Shown in pieces: positions 1-5,465 of a stretch of DNA of 7,176 nt. The notes under the pieces are model-generated. The model did no database searches and was not told where the DNA came from. It was given only the letters and a program-made list of their open reading frames with translations. Location: positions 1 to 7,176 of the forward strand of contig CAIQEX010000565.1 of the NCBI GenBank assembly GCA_903870955.1, read 5' to 3'. The stretch's first letter is position 1. Each line of letters opens with the position of its first letter. The position numbers were made by a program, and so were the translations under genes. Source of the stretch: an uncultured beta proteobacterium. GTDB taxonomy: Bacteria; Pseudomonadota; Gammaproteobacteria; Burkholderiales; Burkholderiaceae_C.

Positions 1-350
1 AAACCCGCGAGCCGGGCAAGGACCCTGCAACGCGCACATTTCAGGCTTTTCGGATTTTCATCAACGCCGAGCTTGAAGAGTTGCAACAGGCGCTAGAGGC
101 CAGTCTGTCTGTGTTGCAGGCGGGCGGTCGTCTGGCGGTGATCAGCTTTCACTCGCTGGAGGACCGCATCGTCAAGCAGTTCATTGCCAAGCATTCCCGC
201 GAGGAGTACGACCGCCGTGCGCCTTTTGCAGCACCCAAGGTGATGCAACTGGTGTCGCTGGGGCGTGTCAAGCCCAGCGAAGAGGAAATCAAGGGCAACC
301 CTCGCTCGCGCAGCGCCATCATGCGCGTCGCGCAGAGGGCTGCAACATGA
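1..350 (+). CDS. rsmH: RsmH (MraW), 16S rRNA m4C1402 methyltransferase, C-terminal part
   Basis: Partial gene: it enters from the left edge with its first complete codon at position 3 and ends at TGA 348-350, giving 115 visible residues. The family N4-methylates C1402 of 16S rRNA in the 30S P site, using S-adenosylmethionine in the cytoplasm. Visible family hallmarks are [18 protein letters not shown] at the very start, the strongly conserved [14 protein letters not shown] segment (about nt 141-182), and the closing [11 protein letters not shown]. The N-terminal SAM-binding part lies outside the window. It is normally the second dcw gene, after mraZ, and here precedes ftsL as expected. Its stop overlaps an ATG at 347 (ATGA), which opens a 14-codon frame rather than ftsL itself. 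No frameshift or internal stop is visible. Identification is secure. Confidence 0.96.
   Translation, partial: TREPGKDPATRTFQAFRIFINAELEELQQALEASLSVLQAGGRLAVISFHSLEDRIVKQFIAKHSREEYDRRAPFAAPKVMQLVSLGRVKPSEEEIKGNPRSRSAIMRVAQRAAT
334..339 (+). promoter_or_regulatory. Shine-Dalgarno AGAGGG before the rsmH-ftsL mini-ORF
   Basis: AGAGGG lies 7 nt upstream of the ATG at 347, inside the last codons of rsmH. It is a better ribosome-binding match than anything directly ahead of the ftsL ATG at 388. This is the main reason to take the intervening 14-codon frame seriously. Seen in sequence; use by ribosomes is inferred. Confidence 0.5.
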
Positions 351-391
351 GCTTGCCGGATACAGAGTCCCATGCGGGAACCAGGCCATGA
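347..391 (+). CDS. Possible 14-codon leader ORF linking rsmH to ftsL
   Basis: ATG 347-349 overlaps the rsmH stop as ATGA. The frame reads [14 protein letters not shown] and ends at TGA 389-391, which itself overlaps the ftsL ATG (388-390) as a second ATGA. It is preceded by AGAGGG at 7 nt spacing. The likely role, if translated, is to carry terminating ribosomes from rsmH across a 37-nt gap to ftsL by termination-reinitiation; the peptide need have no function. I recognise no family. The frame is so short that chance is a real alternative, although having both ends form ATGA junctions is suggestive. An alternative reading, a -1 frameshift giving FtsL a longer tail, has no slippery heptamer to support it. 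Confidence 0.35.
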   Translation: MSLPDTESHAGTRP

Positions 392-741
392 CGCGCATTA
401 ACCTGATGCTGCTTTTGGCCGTGGTCGCCAGCGCGATTTATCTGGTCAACGTGCAATACGAATCGCGTCGCCTGTTCACCGAATTGGACAAGGCGCAGGC
501 AGAAGAGCGCCGCCTGAGCAGCGAATTCGAGCGCCTGAAGGTGGAGAAGCGTGCCCAGGCCACTTCCGCGCGGGTCGAGCGGCTGGCACGCGAGAAATTG
601 CAGATGCGCCAGGTGCTGCCGGCCATCACCACCTATGTGAGTTACAACGGTTCCGTACCGACATCAAGGGCCGTCAGCGGCAATGTCAACGGCACACCGC
701 TGACACCCCAAGCGTCCGTGTCCGAGGGAGTCAAGCCGTGA
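388..741 (+). CDS. ftsL: FtsL, bitopic cell-division protein
   Basis: 117-residue protein, close to the 121 of E. coli FtsL. The family forms the FtsQLB scaffold of the divisome in the inner membrane and relays activation to FtsWI. Residues 5-21 form one hydrophobic membrane span after a cytoplasmic tail of only about 4 residues (MTRI). Residues about 24-75 form a charged, heptad-like periplasmic coiled coil (ESRRLFTELDKAQAEERRL onward), followed by VERLAREKLQM, typical of the family. The last 40 residues are polar and probably flexible. ATG 388 is chosen because the hydrophobic span begins four codons later and the upstream in-frame region is rsmH read out of frame. A weak GGGAA sits at 376-380. 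The stop overlaps the ftsI GTG by four bases. Sequence identity is low in this family, so the call rests on architecture plus position between rsmH and ftsI, which is very consistent. Confidence 0.93.
   Translation: MTRINLMLLLAVVASAIYLVNVQYESRRLFTELDKAQAEERRLSSEFERLKVEKRAQATSARVERLAREKLQMRQVLPAITTYVSYNGSVPTSRAVSGNVNGTPLTPQASVSEGVKP
724..730 (+). promoter_or_regulatory. Shine-Dalgarno GAGGGAG for ftsI
   Basis: GAGGGAG lies 7 nt before GTG 738 within the 3' end of ftsL. It supports the GTG start, which would otherwise be doubtful, and fits coupled translation of ftsL and ftsI. Confidence 0.75.
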
Positions 742-2483
742 GCCGTAGCGTACGCTACACCTCCAGCCCGTTGCTGGCCAGTCGCACGCCTGTGTGGCGC
801 AGCAAGTTTGTGGTGGCCGCGATTGCTTTGGCCTTTGGCGGCTTGGCAGCGCGCGCCGCCTACATCCAGGTCTATGCCAACGACTTCTTTCAACGCCAGG
901 GTGAAGTGCGCTTTGCCCGCACGCTGGAGTTGCCCGCCTACCGTGGCCGCATTCTGGATCGCAATGGCCTGATCCTGGCGTCCAGCGTGCCAGCCCCGAG
1001 CATCTGGGCCATTCCCGACGATGTCGACACAGACGGCGAAAAGCCCAAATTGCAGCAACTCGCCAAACTGCTGGAAATGCCCTTTGCCGACCTGGTCAAG
1101 AAGCTCGACGAAGACAAGACCTTTGTCTGGATCAAGCGCCAGGTGGATGCGGACGTCGCCAAGGAAATCGCGGCCCTGAACATCAAAGGCATCTACCAGC
1201 GCAAGGAATACAAGCGCCAGTACCCCGAAGGCGAGGCTGCAGCGCATGTCGTGGGCTTCACCAATGTGGAAGACAACGGCCAGGAAGGCATGGAGCTGCT
1301 TTACAACAAGCGTCTGCTCGGCAAGCCCGGCATGCGCCATGTCATCAAGGATCGTCTGGGTCGCGCGGTGGAAGACGTGGGCGAAATTACTCCGCCGGTC
1401 GATGGCCAGGACTTGCAACTGAGCATCGACAGCAAGGTGCAGTTCTTCGCCTACCAGAAGCTCAAGGAAGCGGTACTGACCCAGCGTGCTCTCGCCGGCA
1501 GTATCGTGGTTCTGGACGCTGTCAGCGGTGAAGTGCTGGCCCTGACCAACTACCCCAGCTACGTGCCGGACAGGCGCCAGAACCTGAGCGGCGCGCAAAC
1601 CCGCAACCGCGCACTGACCGATACCTTTGAGCCCGGCTCGGTGATGAAACCCTTCACCATTGGCCTGGCGCTGGAAACTGGTCATGTCAAGCCGACCACA
1701 GTGATTGATACCGCGCCGGGCTCCTACACCATTACCGGCGTCACCATCCACGATTCGCACGCCCACGGTGCGCTGACCGTAGAGCAGGTGATTCAGGTGT
1801 CCAGCAATGTGGGCACAGCCAAAATCGCCATGGGCATGCCGGCCAGCGCCATGTGGGAAACCTTTTCGCAAGCGGGCTTTGGTCAGAAGCCGCAAATTGA
1901 ATTTCCTGGTGCTGTGTCGGGTCGCCTGCGCCCCGCAAACAAGTGGCGTCCGATCGAGCAGGCCACGGTGTCTTACGGCTACGGTTTGTCGGCCTCGTTG
2001 TTTCAGATGGTGCGGTCCTACACGGTGTTCTCGCACGATGGCCTGATCATCCCTGCCACGCTGATGAAAAGCACCGAGCCTGCCGTGGGCGCACGGGTGT
2101 TCTCTGCGGACACCGCTGCAGAAGTCCGCAAGATGCTGCAAATGGCCGCCGGCCCGGGTGGCACGGGCCCCAAGGCGCAGACCCAGGGTTACTCGGTGGG
2201 CGGCAAGTCCGGCACCGCGTACAAACAGCAGGGCAAGGGCTACGGCAGCGACGGCAACCGCAAATACCGCAGCTGGTTCGTGGGCATGGCGCCGATCGAC
2301 AAGCCGCGTTTGATCGTCGGGGTGATGTTGGACGAACCCAGTGCCGGCCGCTATTTCGGTGGCGACGTGGCGGCCCCGGTGTTTAGCGACACGGTGCAAC
2401 AAACCCTGCGCTTGCTCAATGTCCAACCCGACATGGCAGTGCGTCCCAACATCGTGGCCAGCGCGGTCGAGGAGAGCTTCTGA
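738..2483 (+). CDS. ftsI: FtsI (PBP3), septal peptidoglycan DD-transpeptidase
   Basis: 581 residues (E. coli 588). Class B penicillin-binding protein that cross-links septal peptidoglycan in the periplasm, working with the glycosyltransferase FtsW and activated through FtsQLB/FtsN; beta-lactam target. Residues 1-22 are a basic cytoplasmic tail and about 24-42 the membrane anchor. The pedestal/dimerisation domain spans about 62-220 and contains the YRGRILDRNG motif (68-77). The transpeptidase domain (about 255-555) has all three active-site motifs: SVMK with nucleophile S301 and K304, SSN at 355-357, and KSGT at 490-493. The start is GTG 738, overlapping the ftsL stop as GTGA behind a strong Shine-Dalgarno sequence; MSRSVRYTSSPLLASRTPVW is the expected basic N-terminus. 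The stop TGA shares one base with the murE ATG (TGATG). No missing catalytic residue or frameshift. A different class B PBP is unlikely given the dcw location. Confidence 0.98.
   Translation: MSRSVRYTSSPLLASRTPVWRSKFVVAAIALAFGGLAARAAYIQVYANDFFQRQGEVRFARTLELPAYRGRILDRNGLILASSVPAPSIWAIPDDVDTDGEKPKLQQLAKLLEMPFADLVKKLDEDKTFVWIKRQVDADVAKEIAALNIKGIYQRKEYKRQYPEGEAAAHVVGFTNVEDNGQEGMELLYNKRLLGKPGMRHVIKDRLGRAVEDVGEITPPVDGQDLQLSIDSKVQFFAYQKLKEAVLTQRALAGSIVVLDAVSGEVLALTNYPSYVPDRRQNLSGAQTRNRALTDTFEPGSVMKPFTIGLALETGHVKPTTVIDTAPGSYTITGVTIHDSHAHGALTVEQVIQVSSNVGTAKIAMGMPASAMWETFSQAGFGQKPQIEFPGAVSGRLRPANKWRPIEQATVSYGYGLSASLFQMVRSYTVFSHDGLIIPATLMKSTEPAVGARVFSADTAAEVRKMLQMAAGPGGTGPKAQTQGYSVGGKSGTAYKQQGKGYGSDGNRKYRSWFVGMAPIDKPRLIVGVMLDEPSAGRYFGGDVAAPVFSDTVQQTLRLLNVQPDMAVRPNIVASAVEESF
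2469..2476 (+). promoter_or_regulatory. Shine-Dalgarno GAGGAGAG for murE
   Basis: A purine-rich GAGGAGAG containing GGAG sits 6-8 nt ahead of ATG 2483, inside the final codons of ftsI. It fixes the murE start at the TGATG junction. Confidence 0.8.
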
Positions 2484-4018
2484 TGCTGCACTCCACCGCC
2501 CAAGCTGCGCAATGGCTAAAGAACCATGTCACTGGCACCCTGCGCACTGACAGCCGTCTGGTGCAGCCGGGCGACGCATTTATCGCTTGGCCTGGCGCGG
2601 CGGTGGACGGACGTTCCTTTGTCCGTGCCGCTTTGCAGGCAGGGGCTGCGGTGTGTCTGGTAGAGGCCGAGGGCATCGAATCGTTTGATGTGCCGTCCGA
2701 CCGCGTGGAATGTTTTCAAGGTCTCAAAGCCGCAACCGGCCCGATTGCCGCCGCCTACTTTGCGCAGCCATCGGAAGAAGTTGCGGTGTTGGCCGTCACC
2801 GGTACCAATGGCAAGACCTCGACCGCCTGGTGGCTGGCGCAAGCGCTGTCTGCGCTGACCGGCCAGCAGGCACTGCCCTGCGCCATGATCGGCACCTTGG
2901 GCGTGGGCCGCCCTCCGGCTGCTGGCGCACCTGAAGACGCTGCCACCGCACAGGGTGATGTGGTATCCACGGGATTGACCACACCTGACCCGGTGCAACT
3001 GCAATCCGCCCTGCGCCGATTTGCCGAGCAAGGCATCCGGGCCTGCGCCATTGAAGCCTCCAGCATCGGCATCGAAGAAGCCCGGCTCGACGGCACGCAG
3101 ATTCGCGTGGCCCTGTTCACCAATTTCACCCAGGACCATCTGGACTACCACCACAGCATGGAGGCCTACTGGCAATCCAAGCGTCGACTGTTTGCATGGA
3201 CCGGCCTGCGCAGCGTGGTGTTGAACCTGGACGACGTACGCGGCGTCGAATTGGCCAGCGCCCTGGAAAACCAGGGTCTGGATGTGTGGACCGTATCGAC
3301 CGTGCGCGCCGCCCGTCTACAGGCCCGCAATCTGGAATACCGTGCGCGTGGTATTCGTTTTGATGTGGTGGAAGGTGACACCGCGTTGCCGCTGCAAACG
3401 AATTTGATTGGCAGTTACAACGCCTCCAACCTGTTGGGCGTGCTGGCCGCCATGCGCGCCCTGGGCGTGCCCTTGACTGACGCGGTGCAGGCCTGCAGCC
3501 AGTTGCATGCCGTGCCGGGTCGCATGGAGTGCCTGGGCGACGCCGACACCCCACTGATCGCGATTGATTACGCCCACACGCCCGACGCGTTGGACCACGC
3601 ACTGCAAGCCCTGCGCCCGCTGGTGCAGGCACGGGGTGGCAAACTCTGGTGCGTGTTTGGTTGCGGTGGGGATCGCGATGCCTCCAAGCGCCCGCTGATG
3701 GGTGCCATCGCGGCCAAGCTGGCCGATCAGGTGGTGGTCACCAGCGACAACCCTCGCAGTGAAAAGCCCGAAGCCATCATTGCGCAAATTCTGTTGGGTT
3801 TGCCCTCCTGCCATACGTTGGTGGTTCAGTCGGATCGGGCCGCCGCAATTGCCCAGACGATTCAAGGCGCGGCAGCGCAGGATGTGGTGTTGCTCGCCGG
3901 TAAAGGGCACGAAGCTACGCAGGAAATTGCCGGCGTCAAAACCGCGTTTTCTGACCGCGCACACGCCGCGGCCGCTCTGAAGCAATGGCGCCTGGCGCGT
4001 GCGGAGGCGCAAGTATGA
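2483..4018 (+). CDS. murE: MurE, UDP-MurNAc-tripeptide synthetase (meso-DAP-adding)
   Basis: 511 residues (E. coli 495). Cytoplasmic ATP-dependent ligase that adds the third stem-peptide amino acid to UDP-MurNAc-L-Ala-D-Glu. The N-terminal nucleotide-sugar domain carries TDSRLVQPGD (22-31). The central ATPase domain has P-loop TGTNGKT (106-112), the FTNFTQDHLDYH block (222-233 region) and K233 in the YWQSKRRLF segment, matching the lysine that is carbamylated in E. coli MurE (K224). The C-terminal domain has IDYAHTPD (361-368), DNPR (422-425) and GKGHE (473-477). DNPR is the established signature for meso-diaminopimelate rather than lysine, so a DAP-type wall is expected. The frame opens one base inside the ftsI stop and closes in a four-base overlap with murF. 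All key residues are present. Confidence 0.98.
   Translation: MLHSTAQAAQWLKNHVTGTLRTDSRLVQPGDAFIAWPGAAVDGRSFVRAALQAGAAVCLVEAEGIESFDVPSDRVECFQGLKAATGPIAAAYFAQPSEEVAVLAVTGTNGKTSTAWWLAQALSALTGQQALPCAMIGTLGVGRPPAAGAPEDAATAQGDVVSTGLTTPDPVQLQSALRRFAEQGIRACAIEASSIGIEEARLDGTQIRVALFTNFTQDHLDYHHSMEAYWQSKRRLFAWTGLRSVVLNLDDVRGVELASALENQGLDVWTVSTVRAARLQARNLEYRARGIRFDVVEGDTALPLQTNLIGSYNASNLLGVLAAMRALGVPLTDAVQACSQLHAVPGRMECLGDADTPLIAIDYAHTPDALDHALQALRPLVQARGGKLWCVFGCGGDRDASKRPLMGAIAAKLADQVVVTSDNPRSEKPEAIIAQILLGLPSCHTLVVQSDRAAAIAQTIQGAAAQDVVLLAGKGHEATQEIAGVKTAFSDRAHAAAALKQWRLARAEAQV
2798..2814 (+). repeat. 17-bp exact match to murD P-loop DNA (copy in murE)
   Basis: ACCGGTACCAATGGCAA encodes the TGTNGK P-loop core here and recurs identically at 7034-7050 in murD; it includes a KpnI-like GGTACC. 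murF carries the equivalent segment with other codons (ACCGGCAGCAACGGCAA, about 4354-4370). This reflects shared ancestry of the Mur ligases plus shared codon choice, not a mobile repeat. Confidence 0.6.
4003..4007 (+). promoter_or_regulatory. Shine-Dalgarno GGAGG for murF
   Basis: A consensus GGAGG 7 nt before ATG 4015, inside the last codons of murE. It decides the murF start in favour of 4015 over the in-frame ATG at 3985, which lies upstream of this site and deep inside murE. Confidence 0.85.
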
Positions 4019-5424
4019 AGCCGATGCTGCAGATGAGCACCGCGGTCCAATGGCTGCCCGGCGCACGCCTGGTGGGCGACGGTGCGATCAGCGTAATGCG
4101 CGTGCATACCGATACCCGCAGCGTGGAGCCCGGCGACCTGTTCCTGGCCCTCAAAGGCGAAAAGTTTGATGCCAACACTATGCTGCATGAAGCATGCAAG
4201 CAAGGTGCGGCCGGCTTGATTTGTCATGCGGGCTTGGCTGCAGAAAGCTATCCGGCAGGCATCCCCCGCATCGAAGTGGCCGACACCCACGCAGCGCTGA
4301 CGCAACTCGCCACCGGCTGGCGCGCACAATTTTCCATTCCTGTGATTGCGGTCACCGGCAGCAACGGCAAGACCACGGTGACGCAGATGATTGCCAGCAT
4401 TCTGCAGGCGGCTGCAGGCGACGACGCCCTGGCCACGCGGGGCAATCTGAACAACGACATTGGCGTGCCACTTACCGTGCTGCGCTTGCGCGCACAACAC
4501 CGGATTGCCGTGGTGGAGCTGGGCATGAACCATCCCGGCGAGATCGAAGCCCTGGCCGCCATTGCCCAACCCACCGTGGCCCTGGTGAACAACGCGCAGC
4601 GCGAGCACCTTGAATTTATGCACACGGTAAAGGCCGTGGCAGAAGAAAACGGCTCGGTCATTGGCGCGCTGACGGCCAGTGGCACGGCGGTGTTTCCTGC
4701 CGATGACGACTTCACGGCGCTGTGGGCTGATCTGGCCGAACCCCGCCGTACCGCGCGCTTTGCGCTGGATGCGACTGGCAATGCACAGGACATAGTTTGT
4801 GACACGGCCCAGTGGCTGGATGGTGCCTGGTCGGTACAAGCCACGGGGTTGGGTCACGCATTCAAGTTCCGCCTGCATATTGCCGGTCGCCACAACGTCA
4901 AGAACGCTTTGGCCGCTGCCGCCTGTGCCCTGTCTGCCGGTGTGTCGGTGGATGCAGTGGTGCAGGGCTTGGAGTCCTTTGTACCGGTCAAGGGCCGCTC
5001 ACGCGCCGTGGCACTGGCCATGGCGGATCGCACCCGTACGCTGGTGGATGACACCTACAACGCAAACCCGGATTCGGTGCGCGCAGCCATTGCCGTGCTG
5101 GCCGAATTGCCAGCGCCACGCCTGCTGGTGTTGGGCGATATGGGCGAGGTGGGCGAGCAGGGCCCAGCCTTCCATGCCGAAGCCGGCGCAGAGGCCAAGG
5201 CCGCAGGCATCGAGCATTTTTATGCCATGGGCGAGTTGGCCAAATCGGCTGTTGCCGCCTTCCCCGGTGCACAACACTTCGCCTCGGTCGAAGCGCTGAA
5301 CGCCGCGGTGCTGCAACAGTTGCCCCAGGTGAACAGCCTGTTGGTCAAAGGCTCGCGCTTCATGCGCATGGAGCGCGTGGTGGAAGCCGTGTGCGCTGCC
5401 GCACAAACGCAGGGCACACCATGA
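4015..5424 (+). CDS. murF: MurF, UDP-MurNAc-tripeptide:D-Ala-D-Ala ligase
   Basis: 469 residues (E. coli 452). Cytoplasmic ATP-dependent ligase that adds D-Ala-D-Ala to the MurE product, completing UDP-MurNAc-pentapeptide, the MraY substrate. The N-terminal domain has HTDTRSVEPGDLFLALKG (31-48). The ATPase domain has P-loop TGSNGKTT (114-121), RGNLNNDIGVPLT (142-154) and ELGMNHPGEI (168-177). The C-terminal region has GRHNVKNALAAAA (291-303), DDTYNANPDS (345-354), LGDMGEVG (373-380) and VKGSR (444-448). The oddity is in the segment after NNAQREHLE (192-200): an ungapped comparison with remembered E. coli MurF puts N212 where the usual carbamylated lysine of the KGEI motif sits. ATG 4015 overlaps the murE stop as ATGA behind GGAGG. 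The stop overlaps ATG 5421, which opens a 14-codon frame, not mraY. MurE and MurF are separate here, unlike the Bordetella MurE-MurF fusion. Confidence 0.97.
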   Translation: MKPMLQMSTAVQWLPGARLVGDGAISVMRVHTDTRSVEPGDLFLALKGEKFDANTMLHEACKQGAAGLICHAGLAAESYPAGIPRIEVADTHAALTQLATGWRAQFSIPVIAVTGSNGKTTVTQMIASILQAAAGDDALATRGNLNNDIGVPLTVLRLRAQHRIAVVELGMNHPGEIEALAAIAQPTVALVNNAQREHLEFMHTVKAVAEENGSVIGALTASGTAVFPADDDFTALWADLAEPRRTARFALDATGNAQDIVCDTAQWLDGAWSVQATGLGHAFKFRLHIAGRHNVKNALAAAACALSAGVSVDAVVQGLESFVPVKGRSRAVALAMADRTRTLVDDTYNANPDSVRAAIAVLAELPAPRLLVLGDMGEVGEQGPAFHAEAGAEAKAAGIEHFYAMGELAKSAVAAFPGAQHFASVEALNAAVLQQLPQVNSLLVKGSRFMRMERVVEAVCAAAQTQGTP

Positions 5425-5465
5425 AATTCAACAACAAAAATAAGGAATATTCCGCATGCTGCTAA
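5421..5465 (+). CDS. Possible 14-codon leader ORF between murF and mraY
   Basis: ATG 5421-5423 overlaps the murF TGA as ATGA and is preceded by AGGG (5411-5414, 6 nt spacing). The frame reads [14 protein letters not shown] and ends at TAA 5463-5465, overlapping the first codons of mraY in another frame. It spans the only AT-rich patch in the window and uses AAA/AAT/TAT codons unlike the neighbouring genes. If translated, it would bring ribosomes through the mraY Shine-Dalgarno sequence and could either couple or interfere with mraY initiation. No family is recognised and chance is a strong alternative; the unusual composition argues that the DNA is conserved, if at all, as a regulatory spacer rather than as peptide. 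Confidence 0.25.
   Translation: MKFNNKNKEYSACC
5442..5446 (+). promoter_or_regulatory. Shine-Dalgarno AAGGA for mraY
   Basis: AAGGA lies 9 nt before ATG 5456 in an A-rich, probably unstructured leader. It supports ATG 5456 as the start. It overlaps the left arm of a perfect palindrome at 5444-5453. Confidence 0.7.
5444..5453 (+). promoter_or_regulatory. Perfect 10-bp palindrome GGAATATTCC before mraY
   Basis: GGAATATTCC is fully self-complementary and sits two bases upstream of the mraY ATG, overlapping its Shine-Dalgarno sequence. As RNA it could only make a weak three-pair stem with an AUAU loop; as DNA it could be a dimeric-protein site. No regulator is known to me for it. Seen in sequence; any function is speculative. 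Confidence 0.3.

Noticed and set aside
265..387. Longer FtsL starting at GTG 265
   Set aside because: The added 41 residues are rsmH translated out of frame and basic/low-complexity; no Shine-Dalgarno sequence fits, while ATG 388 starts directly before the membrane span.
347..400. Programmed -1 frameshift joining the 14-codon frame to FtsL
   Set aside because: No slippery heptamer or downstream structure is visible near 383-390, and the paired ATGA junctions explain the arrangement more simply.
2151..2169. GC-rich hairpin GGCCCG / CGGGCC with 7-nt loop inside ftsI
   Set aside because: Only six pairs, no U-tract, and it encodes the Gly/Pro-rich stretch before KSGT; such stems are expected in GC-rich coding sequence and this is not a terminator.
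642..2426. Very long antisense open frame (594 codons) opposite ftsI
   Set aside because: It mirrors ftsI almost exactly, its translation is rich in H, R, G and A with no recognisable domain, and ftsI has all its catalytic motifs. GC-rich third positions commonly leave such antisense frames open.
3985..4014. MurF starting at ATG 3985
   Set aside because: It would overlap murE by 34 bases, and the consensus GGAGG at 4003-4007 is correctly spaced for ATG 4015 instead.
3317..4893. Antisense frames of 249 and 343 codons opposite murE and murF
   Set aside because: Same shadow effect of GC-rich coding DNA; no motifs, no ribosome-binding sites of note, and the sense strand holds confidently identified genes.
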